Assembly (NCBI GenBank): GCA_946539475.1
Contig: CAMNHM010000103.1
Coordinates: 1 to 9,349, forward strand
DNA length: 9,349 nucleotides
Reading direction: 5' to 3'
DNA from: an uncultured Prevotellaceae bacterium
GTDB lineage: Bacteria; Bacteroidota; Bacteroidia; Bacteroidales; Bacteroidaceae
The position numbers were made by a program, and so were the translations under genes. Shown here in pieces: positions 1 to 7,047 of this stretch. Each line of letters starts with the position of its first letter. Position 1 is the stretch's first letter. A model generated the notes under the pieces. It saw only the letters and a program-made list of their open reading frames with translations, was not told the DNA's origin and searched no databases.

Positions 1-242
1 TCTTCGTCGACACCGACAGCGACGTACGCCTCATACGCAACATCCGGCGCGACGTCGTTGAGCGCGGTCGTACGGTAGACATGGTCCTCGACCGCTACGA
101 GAAGGTACTGAAGCCCATGCACGAGCAGTTCATCGAGCCCACCAAGAAGTTTGCCGACCTCATCATCCCCTGGGGAGGAGAGAACAAGACGGGCATACAC
201 ATCCTGAAGACCTACATCGAGGGCATCGTAACAGGAGTATGA
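1..242 (+). CDS. udk: Uridine kinase, C-terminal part (5' end outside window)
   Basis: The reading frame beginning at base 3 gives 79 residues of the C-terminal part of uridine kinase, which phosphorylates uridine and cytidine to UMP and CMP with ATP or GTP in pyrimidine salvage (cytosolic). Seen: FVDTDSDVRLIRNIRRDVV followed by RGRTVDMVLDRYEKVLKPMH, then FIEPTKKFADLIIPWGGENK and a short helix ending TGV. The VDTD..RL.R.I.RD...RGR block is the family's lid/nucleotide-binding region, and the EP.K..AD..IP stretch is typical of its C-terminus. The Walker A half lies upstream of the window. The TGA stop at 240-242 overlaps the ATG of the next gene by 4 nt (ATGA), implying one operon with translational coupling. 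The family is well conserved, so the call is firm despite truncation by the window edge. Confidence 0.93.
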   Translation, partial: FVDTDSDVRLIRNIRRDVVERGRTVDMVLDRYEKVLKPMHEQFIEPTKKFADLIIPWGGENKTGIHILKTYIEGIVTGV

Positions 243-700
243 ACGCGAAACAGCAACAATACGACGAGCTGCTGCCACAGTTGCAGGCACTCATCGAGGG
301 CGAACACGAAGAGATGAGTGTGCTGGCAAACGTCAGCGCAGCACTCAAAGAGCGCTTCGGATGGTTCTGGACAGGATTCTACCTCGAACGTGAGGGAGAG
401 CTGCGACTGGGACCCTTTCAGGGATCCGTCGCCTGTATGCACATCGCACACGGAAAGGGCGTCTGCGGGACGGCTTACGAGCGACGACAGTCCATCGTCG
501 TACCCGACGTGGAGCTCTTTCCAGGGCACATCGCCTGCTCGAGCCTCTCACGCTCAGAGATCGTCGTGCCCATCTTCAGCAAGGAAGGCACGACCGTGGG
601 CGTGCTCGACATCGACAGCACGGAGCTGGCAACATTCGACGACTGCGACCGCGTGAACCTCGAGCATCTGTGCCAGATACTCACTGACGCCCTCTACTAA
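239..700 (+). CDS. msrC: Free methionine-(R)-sulfoxide reductase (GAF domain)
   Basis: A 153-residue single GAF-domain protein that matches the free methionine-(R)-sulfoxide reductase family, which reduces free Met-R-SO using thioredoxin-recycled cysteines in the cytosol. Visible marks are W42-F-W-T-G-F-Y48, GPFQG at 58-62, and the three conserved cysteines Cys66 (VACM), Cys76 (GKGVCGTA) and Cys100 (GHIACSS), followed by SEIVVPI (106-112) and GVLDIDS (121-127). All three cysteines known to be used in the E. coli enzyme are present, so it should be active. Length is close to the usual ~160. The ATG sits in an ATGA overlap with udk, and the PfkB kinase starts 8 nt after the stop. GAF domains also occur in signalling proteins, but the cysteine pattern and lack of any output domain argue against that role. 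Confidence 0.93.
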   Translation: MNAKQQQYDELLPQLQALIEGEHEEMSVLANVSAALKERFGWFWTGFYLEREGELRLGPFQGSVACMHIAHGKGVCGTAYERRQSIVVPDVELFPGHIACSSLSRSEIVVPIFSKEGTTVGVLDIDSTELATFDDCDRVNLEHLCQILTDALY

Positions 701-708
701 CTAATAAT

Positions 709-1602
709 ATGGAAAAGAAACAGATACTTTGCATCGGACATATCACCCACGACCGCATCATCACCCCACAGCAGCCACAAGGCGTCGACTGTGCGGGAGG
801 AACGGCCTATTACGTGGCATGGGCAATCGCACACCTGCCCAAGGAGGTGACCTTCGGAGTCATCACTGCCGTCGGCGACGACCTCAAGCACGAGGTGCAG
901 CGGCTCAAGGGCGCGGGCATCGACATCACAGACCTCGGATCGGCCGACAGCTCATACTTCGAGAATGCCTATGGCGAGAACATGAACAACCGTCGGCAGC
1001 GGGTGCTCTCCACGGCGACGCCGTTCAGGGTAAGCCAGCTCAGTGAAGCCGAAGCCGACGTCTTTCACCTGGGAACGCTGCTGCACGACGACTTCGCTCC
1101 CGAGGTCGTTGAATATCTCGCAACGAAGGGACGCGTATGCGTCGACGTGCAGGGATACCTGCGCGAGGTGCGCCTGCAGAAGGTGTATGCCGTCGACTGG
1201 CGCGACAAACTGCGCGTGCTCCGGCACACCGACACGCTGAAGGTGAACGAGCACGAGATCGACGTGCTCACAGACGGTGAGCGCGACCTGCGACGGGCGG
1301 CACGAATGATTGCCGGCTGGGGCGTGCGCGAAGTGCTCATCACGCTCGGCAGCTACGGCAGCATCATCTACGACAGCGACAAATTCTACGAGATACCTGG
1401 CTACCGCCCGCAGAAGGTCGTCGACGCCACGGGGTGTGGCGACACCTATGCCGCCGGCTACCTCTATGCTCGTGCCCAGGGTGCCTCCTGCGAGGAGGCA
1501 GGACGACTGGCAGCCGCCATGTGCACACTGAAGCTGGAGCACACAGGGCCCTTCGAGGCAACCATCGACGAAGTCAGACAAATCATCGCACGCAATGGAT
1601 AA
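709..1602 (+). CDS. PfkB-family carbohydrate/nucleoside kinase
   Basis: A 297-residue kinase of the PfkB/ribokinase superfamily, cytosolic, ATP-dependent. Seen: an N-terminal beta strand QILCIGHITHDRI (5-17), the sugar-side GGTAYY motif (30-35, the family's GG.A.N-type loop with Tyr in place of the usual Asn), the lid region to about residue 105, the KVN..E motif (Asn180, Glu183) that helps bind Mg-phosphate, ITLGSYGS (211-218), and the ATP signature DATGCGDTYAAGY at 239-251 with catalytic base Asp245. The usual anion-hole sequence is GAGD; here it is GCGD, a tolerated variant. The substrate cannot be assigned: ribose, adenosine, fructose-phosphate and inositol kinases share this fold. The neighbour udk makes a nucleoside or ribose-related substrate plausible, but that is inference. 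The ATG at 709 lies 8 nt after msrC with an AT-rich leader and no Shine-Dalgarno; the 3' end overlaps tex by 8 nt. Confidence 0.9.
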   Translation: MEKKQILCIGHITHDRIITPQQPQGVDCAGGTAYYVAWAIAHLPKEVTFGVITAVGDDLKHEVQRLKGAGIDITDLGSADSSYFENAYGENMNNRRQRVLSTATPFRVSQLSEAEADVFHLGTLLHDDFAPEVVEYLATKGRVCVDVQGYLREVRLQKVYAVDWRDKLRVLRHTDTLKVNEHEIDVLTDGERDLRRAARMIAGWGVREVLITLGSYGSIIYDSDKFYEIPGYRPQKVVDATGCGDTYAAGYLYARAQGASCEEAGRLAAAMCTLKLEHTGPFEATIDEVRQIIARNG

Positions 1603-3760
1603 CCGACTATTTGCCAAGCTCATCGCCCAGGCGCTGAATCTCAGCACCGACAACGTGGCCAATACCCTCACGCTGCTCGACGAGGGATGTACCATACCTT
1701 TCATCTCACGCTATCGCAAGGAACGCACAGGAGCCCTCGACGAGGTGCAGATAGCTGCCATTGCCGAAGAGCACGAACGGCTGAAGGAGATAGCAAAGAG
1801 GAAAGAGACCGTCATGAAGACCATCGCCGAGCAGGGTAAAATGACCACCGAGCTGGAGCGACGCATCAACGACTGCTGGGACGCTACCGAGCTGGAGGAC
1901 ATCTACCTGCCCTACAAGCCACGGCGACGCACACGCGCACAGGCGGCTCGCGAGCAAGGGCTGGAGCCACTGGCACAGCTGCTACTGCTGCAGCGCGAGA
2001 ACGACCTCGAAAGGACGGCACGCCGATTCCTGACTGCCGACGTGAAAGACACCGCCGCTGCCCTACGCGGCGCGCAGGATATCATCGCAGAGATGGTCAG
2101 CGAGGACGAGCGGTCACGACAGCAGCTGCGCGGCAGCTACCGACGCACTGCCATCATCACCTCGAAGGTGGTGAAAGCAAAAGCCGACAGCGACGAAGCA
2201 GCGAAGTTCAGCGACTACTTCGACTGGAGCGAGCCCCTACGCCGATGCTCCAGCCATCGCCTGCTGGCAATGCGACGCGGCGAGGCCGAGGGCATCCTCA
2301 GGCTGAGCATCGACCCCATCGACGACCAGGAGTGCATCGACCGGCTGCAACGCCACTGGGTGCGCGCTCAGAATGCGGCGGGAAAGCTCGTGGCAGAAGC
2401 TGTCGACGACTCCTACCGACGGCTCCTGAAACCGTCGATAGAGACGGAGTTTGCCAATCTGAGCAAGCAGCAGGCCGACGACGAGGCCATACACGTGTTT
2501 GCAGAGAACCTGCGACAGCTGCTGCTGGGAGCACCGCTGGGACAGAAGCGCGTGATGGGCATCGACCCCGGTTTCCGTACAGGCTGCAAGGTGGTGTGCC
2601 TCGACGCTCAGGGCGGCCTGCTCCATCATGAGGCCATCTTCCCACATCCGCCCGTCAACAAGCGCATGCAGGCCACCGTCCATCTGCAGCAGATGATCGT
2701 CGACTACAACATAGAGGCCATCGCCATCGGAAACGGCACGGCAAGCCGCGAGACGCGTGCCTTCGTCGACGATGCCCTCAGCGGTGGGTCTTTGGCTGGA
2801 AAAGCGCGAGAGAACGCGCCGCAGGTATTCGTCGTCAGCGAGGACGGTGCGTCCGTCTACTCGGCATCGAAGGTGGCGCGCGAGGAATTCCCCGACGAAG
2901 ATGTCACCGTTCGCGGTGCCGTGAGCATTGCCAGGCGACTGATGGACCCACTTGCAGAGCTGGTGAAAATCGACCCGAAGAGCATTGGCGTCGGGCAGTA
3001 TCAGCACGACGTCGACCAGACGAAGCTGAAGCGACAGCTCGACCAGACGGTCGAGAGCTGCGTGAACATGGTGGGTGTCAACCTGAACACCGCCTCCAGC
3101 CACCTGCTGCAATACGTCAGCGGACTAGGCCCGGCACTGGCGAAGAACATCGTCGACTTCCGTAGTGAGCACGGTGCCTTCACCTCGCGCGCGCAGCTGA
3201 AGAAAGTTCCCCGGCTGGGGCCTGCCGCCTACGAGCAGTGCGCCGGATTCCTGAGAATTCCCGGGGCTAAGAACCCACTCGACAACAGCGCCGTACACCC
3301 CGAGAGCTATGCCATCGTAGAGCAGATGGCCCGCGACCAGGGGTGCGCCGTCGGCGACCTCATAGCACAGAAAGAGTTACGCTCACACATCGATATCAGC
3401 CGCTATGTCAACGACACCATCGGGCTTCCTACGCTCAACGACATCATGAGCGAGCTCGAGAAGCCCGGGCGCGACCCGCGACAGCAGCTTGAGGAGTTCG
3501 AGTTCGACAGCCGCGTGCAGACCGTCGACGACCTCGAGGAGGGGATGATCCTGCCCGGCATCGTCACAAACATCACCAACTTCGGAGCCTTCGTCGACAT
3601 CGGCGTCCATCAGGACGGACTGGTGCACATCTCACAGATAGCCAACCGTCGTATCGCCCACCCCACTGACGTGCTCAAACTCCACCAGCACGTCACGGTA
3701 CGTGTACTCGAAGTCGACCGTCGCCGTCAGCGTATCTCTCTGTCGATGAAGGGCATCTAG
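1595..3760 (+). CDS. tex: Tex family RNA-binding transcriptional accessory protein
   Basis: A 721-residue cytosolic Tex protein, related to eukaryotic Spt6, which binds nucleic acid and acts with transcribing RNA polymerase. Domains in order: N-terminal helical region with the diagnostic TIPFISRYRKERTG (33-46); long helical middle part; YqgF/RNase H-like domain starting MGIDPGFRTG (321-330) and including SEDGASVYSAS (415-425); the GVGQYQHDV signature (465-473); helix-hairpin-helix repeats at about 490-572 (NMVGVNLNTASS, VSGLGPALAKNIV, VPRLGPAAYEQC); and a C-terminal S1 domain (about 650-719, with ITNFGAFVDIG and GLVHISQI). Length is within the family range (~710-780) and all domains are intact. 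The start ATG at 1595 overlaps the end of the PfkB kinase gene by 8 nt, so it is the last gene of the plus-strand operon. The repeat-rich terminator region follows. Confidence 0.96.
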   Translation: MDNRLFAKLIAQALNLSTDNVANTLTLLDEGCTIPFISRYRKERTGALDEVQIAAIAEEHERLKEIAKRKETVMKTIAEQGKMTTELERRINDCWDATELEDIYLPYKPRRRTRAQAAREQGLEPLAQLLLLQRENDLERTARRFLTADVKDTAAALRGAQDIIAEMVSEDERSRQQLRGSYRRTAIITSKVVKAKADSDEAAKFSDYFDWSEPLRRCSSHRLLAMRRGEAEGILRLSIDPIDDQECIDRLQRHWVRAQNAAGKLVAEAVDDSYRRLLKPSIETEFANLSKQQADDEAIHVFAENLRQLLLGAPLGQKRVMGIDPGFRTGCKVVCLDAQGGLLHHEAIFPHPPVNKRMQATVHLQQMIVDYNIEAIAIGNGTASRETRAFVDDALSGGSLAGKARENAPQVFVVSEDGASVYSASKVAREEFPDEDVTVRGAVSIARRLMDPLAELVKIDPKSIGVGQYQHDVDQTKLKRQLDQTVESCVNMVGVNLNTASSHLLQYVSGLGPALAKNIVDFRSEHGAFTSRAQLKKVPRLGPAAYEQCAGFLRIPGAKNPLDNSAVHPESYAIVEQMARDQGCAVGDLIAQKELRSHIDISRYVNDTIGLPTLNDIMSELEKPGRDPRQQLEEFEFDSRVQTVDDLEEGMILPGIVTNITNFGAFVDIGVHQDGLVHISQIANRRIAHPTDVLKLHQHVTVRVLEVDRRRQRISLSMKGI

Positions 3761-3765
3761 CCCTT
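3749..3765 (+). other. Small perfect hairpin spanning the tex stop codon
   Basis: AAGGGC (3749-3754) and GCCCTT (3760-3765) form a perfect 6-bp inverted repeat with a 5-nt loop that contains most of the tex TAG stop (3758-3760). No U-tract follows, so it is not a convincing intrinsic terminator by itself. It could be a minor pause or mRNA-end stabilising hairpin, or chance. Confidence 0.35.
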
Positions 3766-3797
3766 ACGCGAAGAAGGCGACAATAGCGGGGCAGCAC

Positions 3798-3863
3798 ATT
3801 GGAGGCCCACTTTGTCATACAAAGAAGCCCATCTAGTACATCAAAGAAGCCCACCTTGCATTA
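3798..3863 (+). repeat. 22-bp imperfect tandem repeat, three units
   Basis: Three successive units begin at 3798, 3820 and 3842 with an exact 22-bp period. Units 2 and 3 share CAAAGAAGCCCA (3820-3831 and 3842-3853) and diverge in the second half; unit 1 is more degenerate but keeps GGCCCA in phase (3804-3809) and GA at 3802-3803. A shortened copy of the phase, CAAAG at 3864-3868, then leads into the inverted arm GTGGGCTTCTT. The run lies entirely between convergent tex and the lipoprotein gene, and seems to be part of the terminator region rather than coding. Confidence 0.7.
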
Positions 3864-3878
3864 CAAAGTGGGCTTCTT
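3844..3878 (+). terminator. Probable bidirectional intrinsic terminator between convergent operons
   Basis: AAGAAGCCCACCTT (3844-3857) pairs with AAAGTGGGCTTCTT (3865-3878) through 11 outer base pairs, one C/A mismatch and two further A-U pairs, around a 7-nt loop (3858-3864). It ends in CTTCTTCG on the plus strand and in CTTCTTTG on the minus strand, so both readouts carry a short pyrimidine/U-rich tail, although not a classic U-run. It lies 84 nt past the tex stop and about 30 nt past the lipoprotein stop on the opposite strand, a good position to end both convergent transcripts. The 3' arm can also pair with two upstream repeat copies (see findings). Confidence 0.7.
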
Positions 3879-3907
3879 CGTGTGATGAATGTGTATCTCT
3901 TGTCTGT

Positions 3908-4978
3908 CTATTTGTTTTGGCTGTAGGACTCTGCTGCCTCGTCGTAGATGCGGGTTACGTCGTCGATCATGGGCTTACCGTCAATGCCGACGATGCGGAG
4001 CTCGTTGATGCCTCGCCATCCGCCGTCGGTAAACTCATATCGCCACACGCCGGGAGATTGCTCCTCGATGCTGATGACACGGTCGGGAGCAGGCTCAGTG
4101 CCAGGCTTACCGTCTTGCGACGACGTGCGGAAAAGCCAGTTGGCGAGTGTTTCGACGTCGTACTCGTTCTCTTCCTTGAGCTTGCGGATCATCTTTCGAG
4201 TGCAGTTCGCCAGCAGGAACTTTTCGTCCTGATAGCGGGCGTTGACGTACATGTCCTTAATGAATGCTATGACGTCCTCGTCGGCTATCTCGTCGCCTTT
4301 ATCGGCGGTTGGCTCGATCGTCTCATTATGATACACGATTTGGCGGCGGATGGTATAGGTCCAGCCCTCCTGATGCTCGGTATAGAGCTGCCAGTTGCCA
4401 TGATGGTCGTAGTCGGAGAACTCAAAGGTGGGATGCTCGGTGCCGAGGGACCCAAAGTGTACCTCCTCCTCACGTGTGATATCGGTCAGGCGCCCGTTCT
4501 TGTCGCGCGTGAGGGTGTAGGTGGCCGAGTTGCCCATGCGGTTGGTGCTGATATACCCGCTGGGAGCCATCGAGCCTTTTTCGTAGGTAAACATCGTCAC
4601 CCAGGGGTCATCGCCCCATTGTATCTCCTCGAGCTGATACTTGTCGTTGTACATCAGGGCTGCCGACTCGACGTCGCCCTCGTCAGAGGAGCGCATCATC
4701 GCCACGGCATCGCCATCGGGTCCGAACTGTACGACGACATCTTTCTGTCCCTGCTGGGTGAAGCTGACTGAGAGCACCTGTCCGTAGAGGTCGAAGGTGG
4801 CGAGGTCTTGCGAGAGATAGGTCGGTTGTTCTTCGTCAGTATCTTTGGCGGTATCAGCGTCGGCGTCGTCCTCGAATTCGACGGTTGTCTTCTCTTTGCC
4901 TTTGCTGCCGCAGGCGCTGAAGGCAGCCAGCAGGAAGCATGCTGTAATGGCAATCAAGTACGTTCTCGTTTTCATCAT
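3908..4978 (-). CDS. Putative lipoprotein of unknown function with YD-like repeats
   Basis: A 356-residue predicted lipoprotein. The N-terminus MMKTRTYLIAITACFLLAAF is a signal peptide with a lipobox-like FSAC, giving lipidated Cys23; Phe at -3 is less usual than Leu. A charged, acidic linker (about 34-50, rich in D and E) follows. Residues 65-225 contain beta-rich stretches resembling degenerate YD/RHS-type units (FGPDGDAVAM, TRDKNGRLTDI, FSDYDHHGNWQLY and RRQIVYHNET). The last part (about 228-356) looks like a separate domain: a helical IAFIKDMYVNARYQDEKFLL, then CTRKMIRKLKEENEYD, NWLFRTSSQDG and a beta-rich tail. I recall similar C-terminal segments in Prevotella/Bacteroides hypothetical proteins and suspect an NTF2-like fold, but this is memory plus inference. 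The first ATG is chosen because it forms an ATGA overlap with the B3/B4 gene and has an A-rich leader; a second ATG follows directly. Last gene of the minus operon. Function not assigned. Confidence 0.82.
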   Translation of the reverse strand: MMKTRTYLIAITACFLLAAFSACGSKGKEKTTVEFEDDADADTAKDTDEEQPTYLSQDLATFDLYGQVLSVSFTQQGQKDVVVQFGPDGDAVAMMRSSDEGDVESAALMYNDKYQLEEIQWGDDPWVTMFTYEKGSMAPSGYISTNRMGNSATYTLTRDKNGRLTDITREEEVHFGSLGTEHPTFEFSDYDHHGNWQLYTEHQEGWTYTIRRQIVYHNETIEPTADKGDEIADEDVIAFIKDMYVNARYQDEKFLLANCTRKMIRKLKEENEYDVETLANWLFRTSSQDGKPGTEPAPDRVISIEEQSPGVWRYEFTDGGWRGINELRIVGIDGKPMIDDVTRIYDEAAESYSQNK

Positions 4979-5658
4979 TTTAAGTTTTTAGAAGGTTTAT
5001 AGACGGTGACGCTGCCCCCATCGCTCTGGGCGTAGCGCACAAGTAGCTGCTGGATGAAGCGGGCATTTTCGACGACGCGCTCCTCGTTGCCGTCGTAGCC
5101 GTTGATGAGGACTACAAGATGTTGGGTGGAGAGCGTGATCTTCGTGCGCTCGTGGTCACTGGTGGGCGTCCCCACCCCACCCTCGGCATCGCGATAGACG
5201 GGTAGCCCGGCGATGTTGAGCGGGCCTCGCCCGATGCCCTCGTAGGGCTCTCCCTCGCGCCCGATGCCCAGCGTCAGCGTGTCGCCCACGAAGCGTGAGG
5301 CGTCGAAGCCTCCGATGCTATAGCCAAAGGCAATGGAGGCGAGGTTGATGAGGTCGACGAGGGTGTCGATCTGGTAGAGCTCCTTGCCCTGCAGCATGCG
5401 GCGTATGAGCTGCTCTGAGGCAGGGCGGTAGCGTGAGGGGTCCTTTCCGCACTTCCTATAGACGGCACGTGTGGCAGCTATCGAGGGCTGCTCCTTCAGC
5501 GTGTCGGGGGTAAGGGTGAGCCGCAGGCGGTCCTCCAGCTGATGGATCTCGTGCCACAGTGCTGCGCTATAGGGGCTGTTGACGACATAGGCATCGACGC
5601 ACGCTCCCACAAACTCTGGGCAGACGCTGCTGATTTCGGAGGATACTTGGACAATCAT
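4975..5658 (-). CDS. Stand-alone B3/B4 domain protein (PheT editing-domain-like)
   Basis: A 227-residue soluble protein matching the B3/B4 domain family, the fold that in the phenylalanyl-tRNA synthetase beta chain hydrolyses mischarged Tyr-tRNA(Phe). Visible family signatures are YRKCGKDPSRYRPASE (67-82), a helical LYQIDTLVDLINLASI (94-109), GREGEPYEGIGRGPLNIAG (133-151) and GTPTSDHERTKIT (163-175). No signal peptide, membrane segment or other synthetase domain is present, so it is a free-standing protein. Whether it edits tRNA, binds nucleic acid or acts on a free amino acid is not known from the sequence. It overlaps the AGCS transporter upstream (ATGA at 5655-5658) and the lipoprotein downstream (ATGA at 4975-4978), so it should be translated together with both. 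The start has AAAA just upstream, common in Bacteroidetes leaders. Confidence 0.88.
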   Translation of the reverse strand: MIVQVSSEISSVCPEFVGACVDAYVVNSPYSAALWHEIHQLEDRLRLTLTPDTLKEQPSIAATRAVYRKCGKDPSRYRPASEQLIRRMLQGKELYQIDTLVDLINLASIAFGYSIGGFDASRFVGDTLTLGIGREGEPYEGIGRGPLNIAGLPVYRDAEGGVGTPTSDHERTKITLSTQHLVVLINGYDGNEERVVENARFIQQLLVRYAQSDGGSVTVYKPSKNLK

Positions 5659-7034
5659 TTTTCTGTGGTGTTGAAGGAGTCGGAGGGCATCTCGTCGTCG
5701 AGGCGGTTACTCCAGAGATATTTCTTGGTCTCGCGGGCGGCGACACCGCTGAGGAGCAACAGGGCGATGAGGTTAGGGATGGCCATCAGGGCATTCATGC
5801 AGTCGGCGATGTTCCAGATGATGTCGAGGTTAACGATGCACCCGAAGAAGAGGGCCACGATGAACAGGATGCGATAGAAGCGGTTGGCACGCTGGCGCTC
5901 GATGTAGTTGACGGCACTCTCGCCATAGTAGCTCCAGCCGAGGATGGTGCTGAAGGCAAAGGTGAGGATGCCAAAGGTGAGCAGCGGCGCTCCCACGTAG
6001 GGTATCTTGCTGAAGGCCACCTTCGTCAGCGCCGCTCCGTCGGAATAGCTGATGTCGGGATAAGCGATGATGCTGCTGACGAGCACTAAGCCTGTCAGGG
6101 CGCAGATGACGACGGTGTCCCAGAAGGTGCCCGTGCTCGAGACGAGTGCCTGCCGGACGGGGTTCCGTGTCTGTGCGGCAGCTGCTACGATGGGCGCGCT
6201 TCCCATGCCACTCTCGTTGCTGAAGAGTCCGCGCGCAATACCGTAGCGTGCCGCCATCATCACCGTGCTCCCCACGAATCCGCCACCTGCTGCCGAGGGG
6301 TTGAAGGCGGAGGTGACGATGAGCTTCAAGGCCGGCCAAATAAAAGGAGCATTCATGATGAGAATCACGATGCACCCCACGACATAGCAGACTGCCATGA
6401 AGGGCACGAGGAAGGTGCAGACGCGGGCGATGGACTTCACACCGCCGAGCACGACGACAGCCGTCAGCAGGCATACGAGCAGTCCTACGATCCATGTCGG
6501 CACTCCGAACGTCTCGTTTGCCAGCAGGGCGATGCTATTAGCTTGAACGGTGCATCCGATGCCGAAGGAGGCGAGTGCCGTGAACACGGCAAAGAGTACT
6601 GCCAGCCACCGCATGCCCAGTCCTCGCTCAAGGGCATACATCGGGCCGCCATACCAGCGTCCGTCGTCGCCCTTGACGCGATATTTCACAGCCAGCAAGC
6701 CCTCGGCATACTTCGTCGACATGCCGAAGACACCCGTCAGCCAGCACCACATCACGGCGCCGGGGCCTCCAAGGGCGACAGCCGTTGCCACGCCGACAAT
6801 GTTGCCCGTGCCGATGGTGGCGGCAAGGGCGGTGGCGAGGGCTCCGAACTGGCTGACGTCGCCCTTCGCCTCCTGGTCTTTCTTGACGGAGAGGCGGATG
6901 GCCGTCAGCAGCTTTCGCTGGGGTATTCGCAGACGGAAGGTCAGGAAGACGTGCGTGCCCAGCAGGAGAACGATCATTGGCCAGCCCCAGAGCCAGGTGC
7001 TTAGCAGCGAGAAGAAGTCGTTGATGGTCTCCAT
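5655..7034 (-). CDS. AGCS-family sodium:alanine/glycine symporter
   Basis: A 459-residue inner-membrane transporter of the alanine/glycine:cation symporter family, which imports small neutral amino acids with Na+. Seen: a first hydrophobic helix (about 16-34), GTGNIVG (75-81, in the ion/substrate region), the AGCS signature PGAVMWCWLTGVFGMSTKYAE split over 91-111, YGGPMYALERGLG (128-140), ARGLFSNESGMGSAPI (267-282) and GWSYYGE (366-372), with roughly ten or eleven hydrophobic segments overall. The same frame stays open upstream to 7265, but those 77 codons lie inside the dedA gene and are low-complexity Ser/Thr/Pro, so the start is set at the ATG at 7034-7032 (METINDFF), 13 nt after the dedA stop. 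Whether alanine, glycine or another amino acid is carried cannot be told from sequence. The 3' end overlaps the B3/B4 gene by 4 nt. Confidence 0.94.
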   Translation of the reverse strand: METINDFFSLLSTWLWGWPMIVLLLGTHVFLTFRLRIPQRKLLTAIRLSVKKDQEAKGDVSQFGALATALAATIGTGNIVGVATAVALGGPGAVMWCWLTGVFGMSTKYAEGLLAVKYRVKGDDGRWYGGPMYALERGLGMRWLAVLFAVFTALASFGIGCTVQANSIALLANETFGVPTWIVGLLVCLLTAVVVLGGVKSIARVCTFLVPFMAVCYVVGCIVILIMNAPFIWPALKLIVTSAFNPSAAGGGFVGSTVMMAARYGIARGLFSNESGMGSAPIVAAAAQTRNPVRQALVSSTGTFWDTVVICALTGLVLVSSIIAYPDISYSDGAALTKVAFSKIPYVGAPLLTFGILTFAFSTILGWSYYGESAVNYIERQRANRFYRILFIVALFFGCIVNLDIIWNIADCMNALMAIPNLIALLLLSGVAARETKKYLWSNRLDDEMPSDSFNTTEK

Positions 7035-7047
7035 AGGCAGTACAAGG

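Noticed and set aside
231..241. AGGAG just before the msrC start as a Shine-Dalgarno site.
   Set aside because: It is only 1 nt from the ATG, too close to act, and lies within the udk coding end; coupling by overlap is a better explanation.
952..1704. A 250-residue minus-strand open frame.
   Set aside because: It is antisense to the PfkB kinase and the start of tex and shows no family motifs.
2237..3112. A 291-residue minus-strand open frame.
   Set aside because: It is wholly antisense to tex, whose domain motifs are intact across the whole stretch.
3798..3880. A CRISPR array, suggested by the 22-bp periodic repeat.
   Set aside because: Units are directly adjacent with no spacers, only three degenerate copies exist, the last is inverted to form a hairpin, and there are no cas genes.
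3812..4771. A 319-residue open frame on the plus strand, starting in the terminator repeat.
   Set aside because: It is antisense to the lipoprotein gene, begins inside the terminator hairpin region and has no recognisable domain; the minus-strand frame has a signal peptide, ATGA coupling and folded-domain composition.
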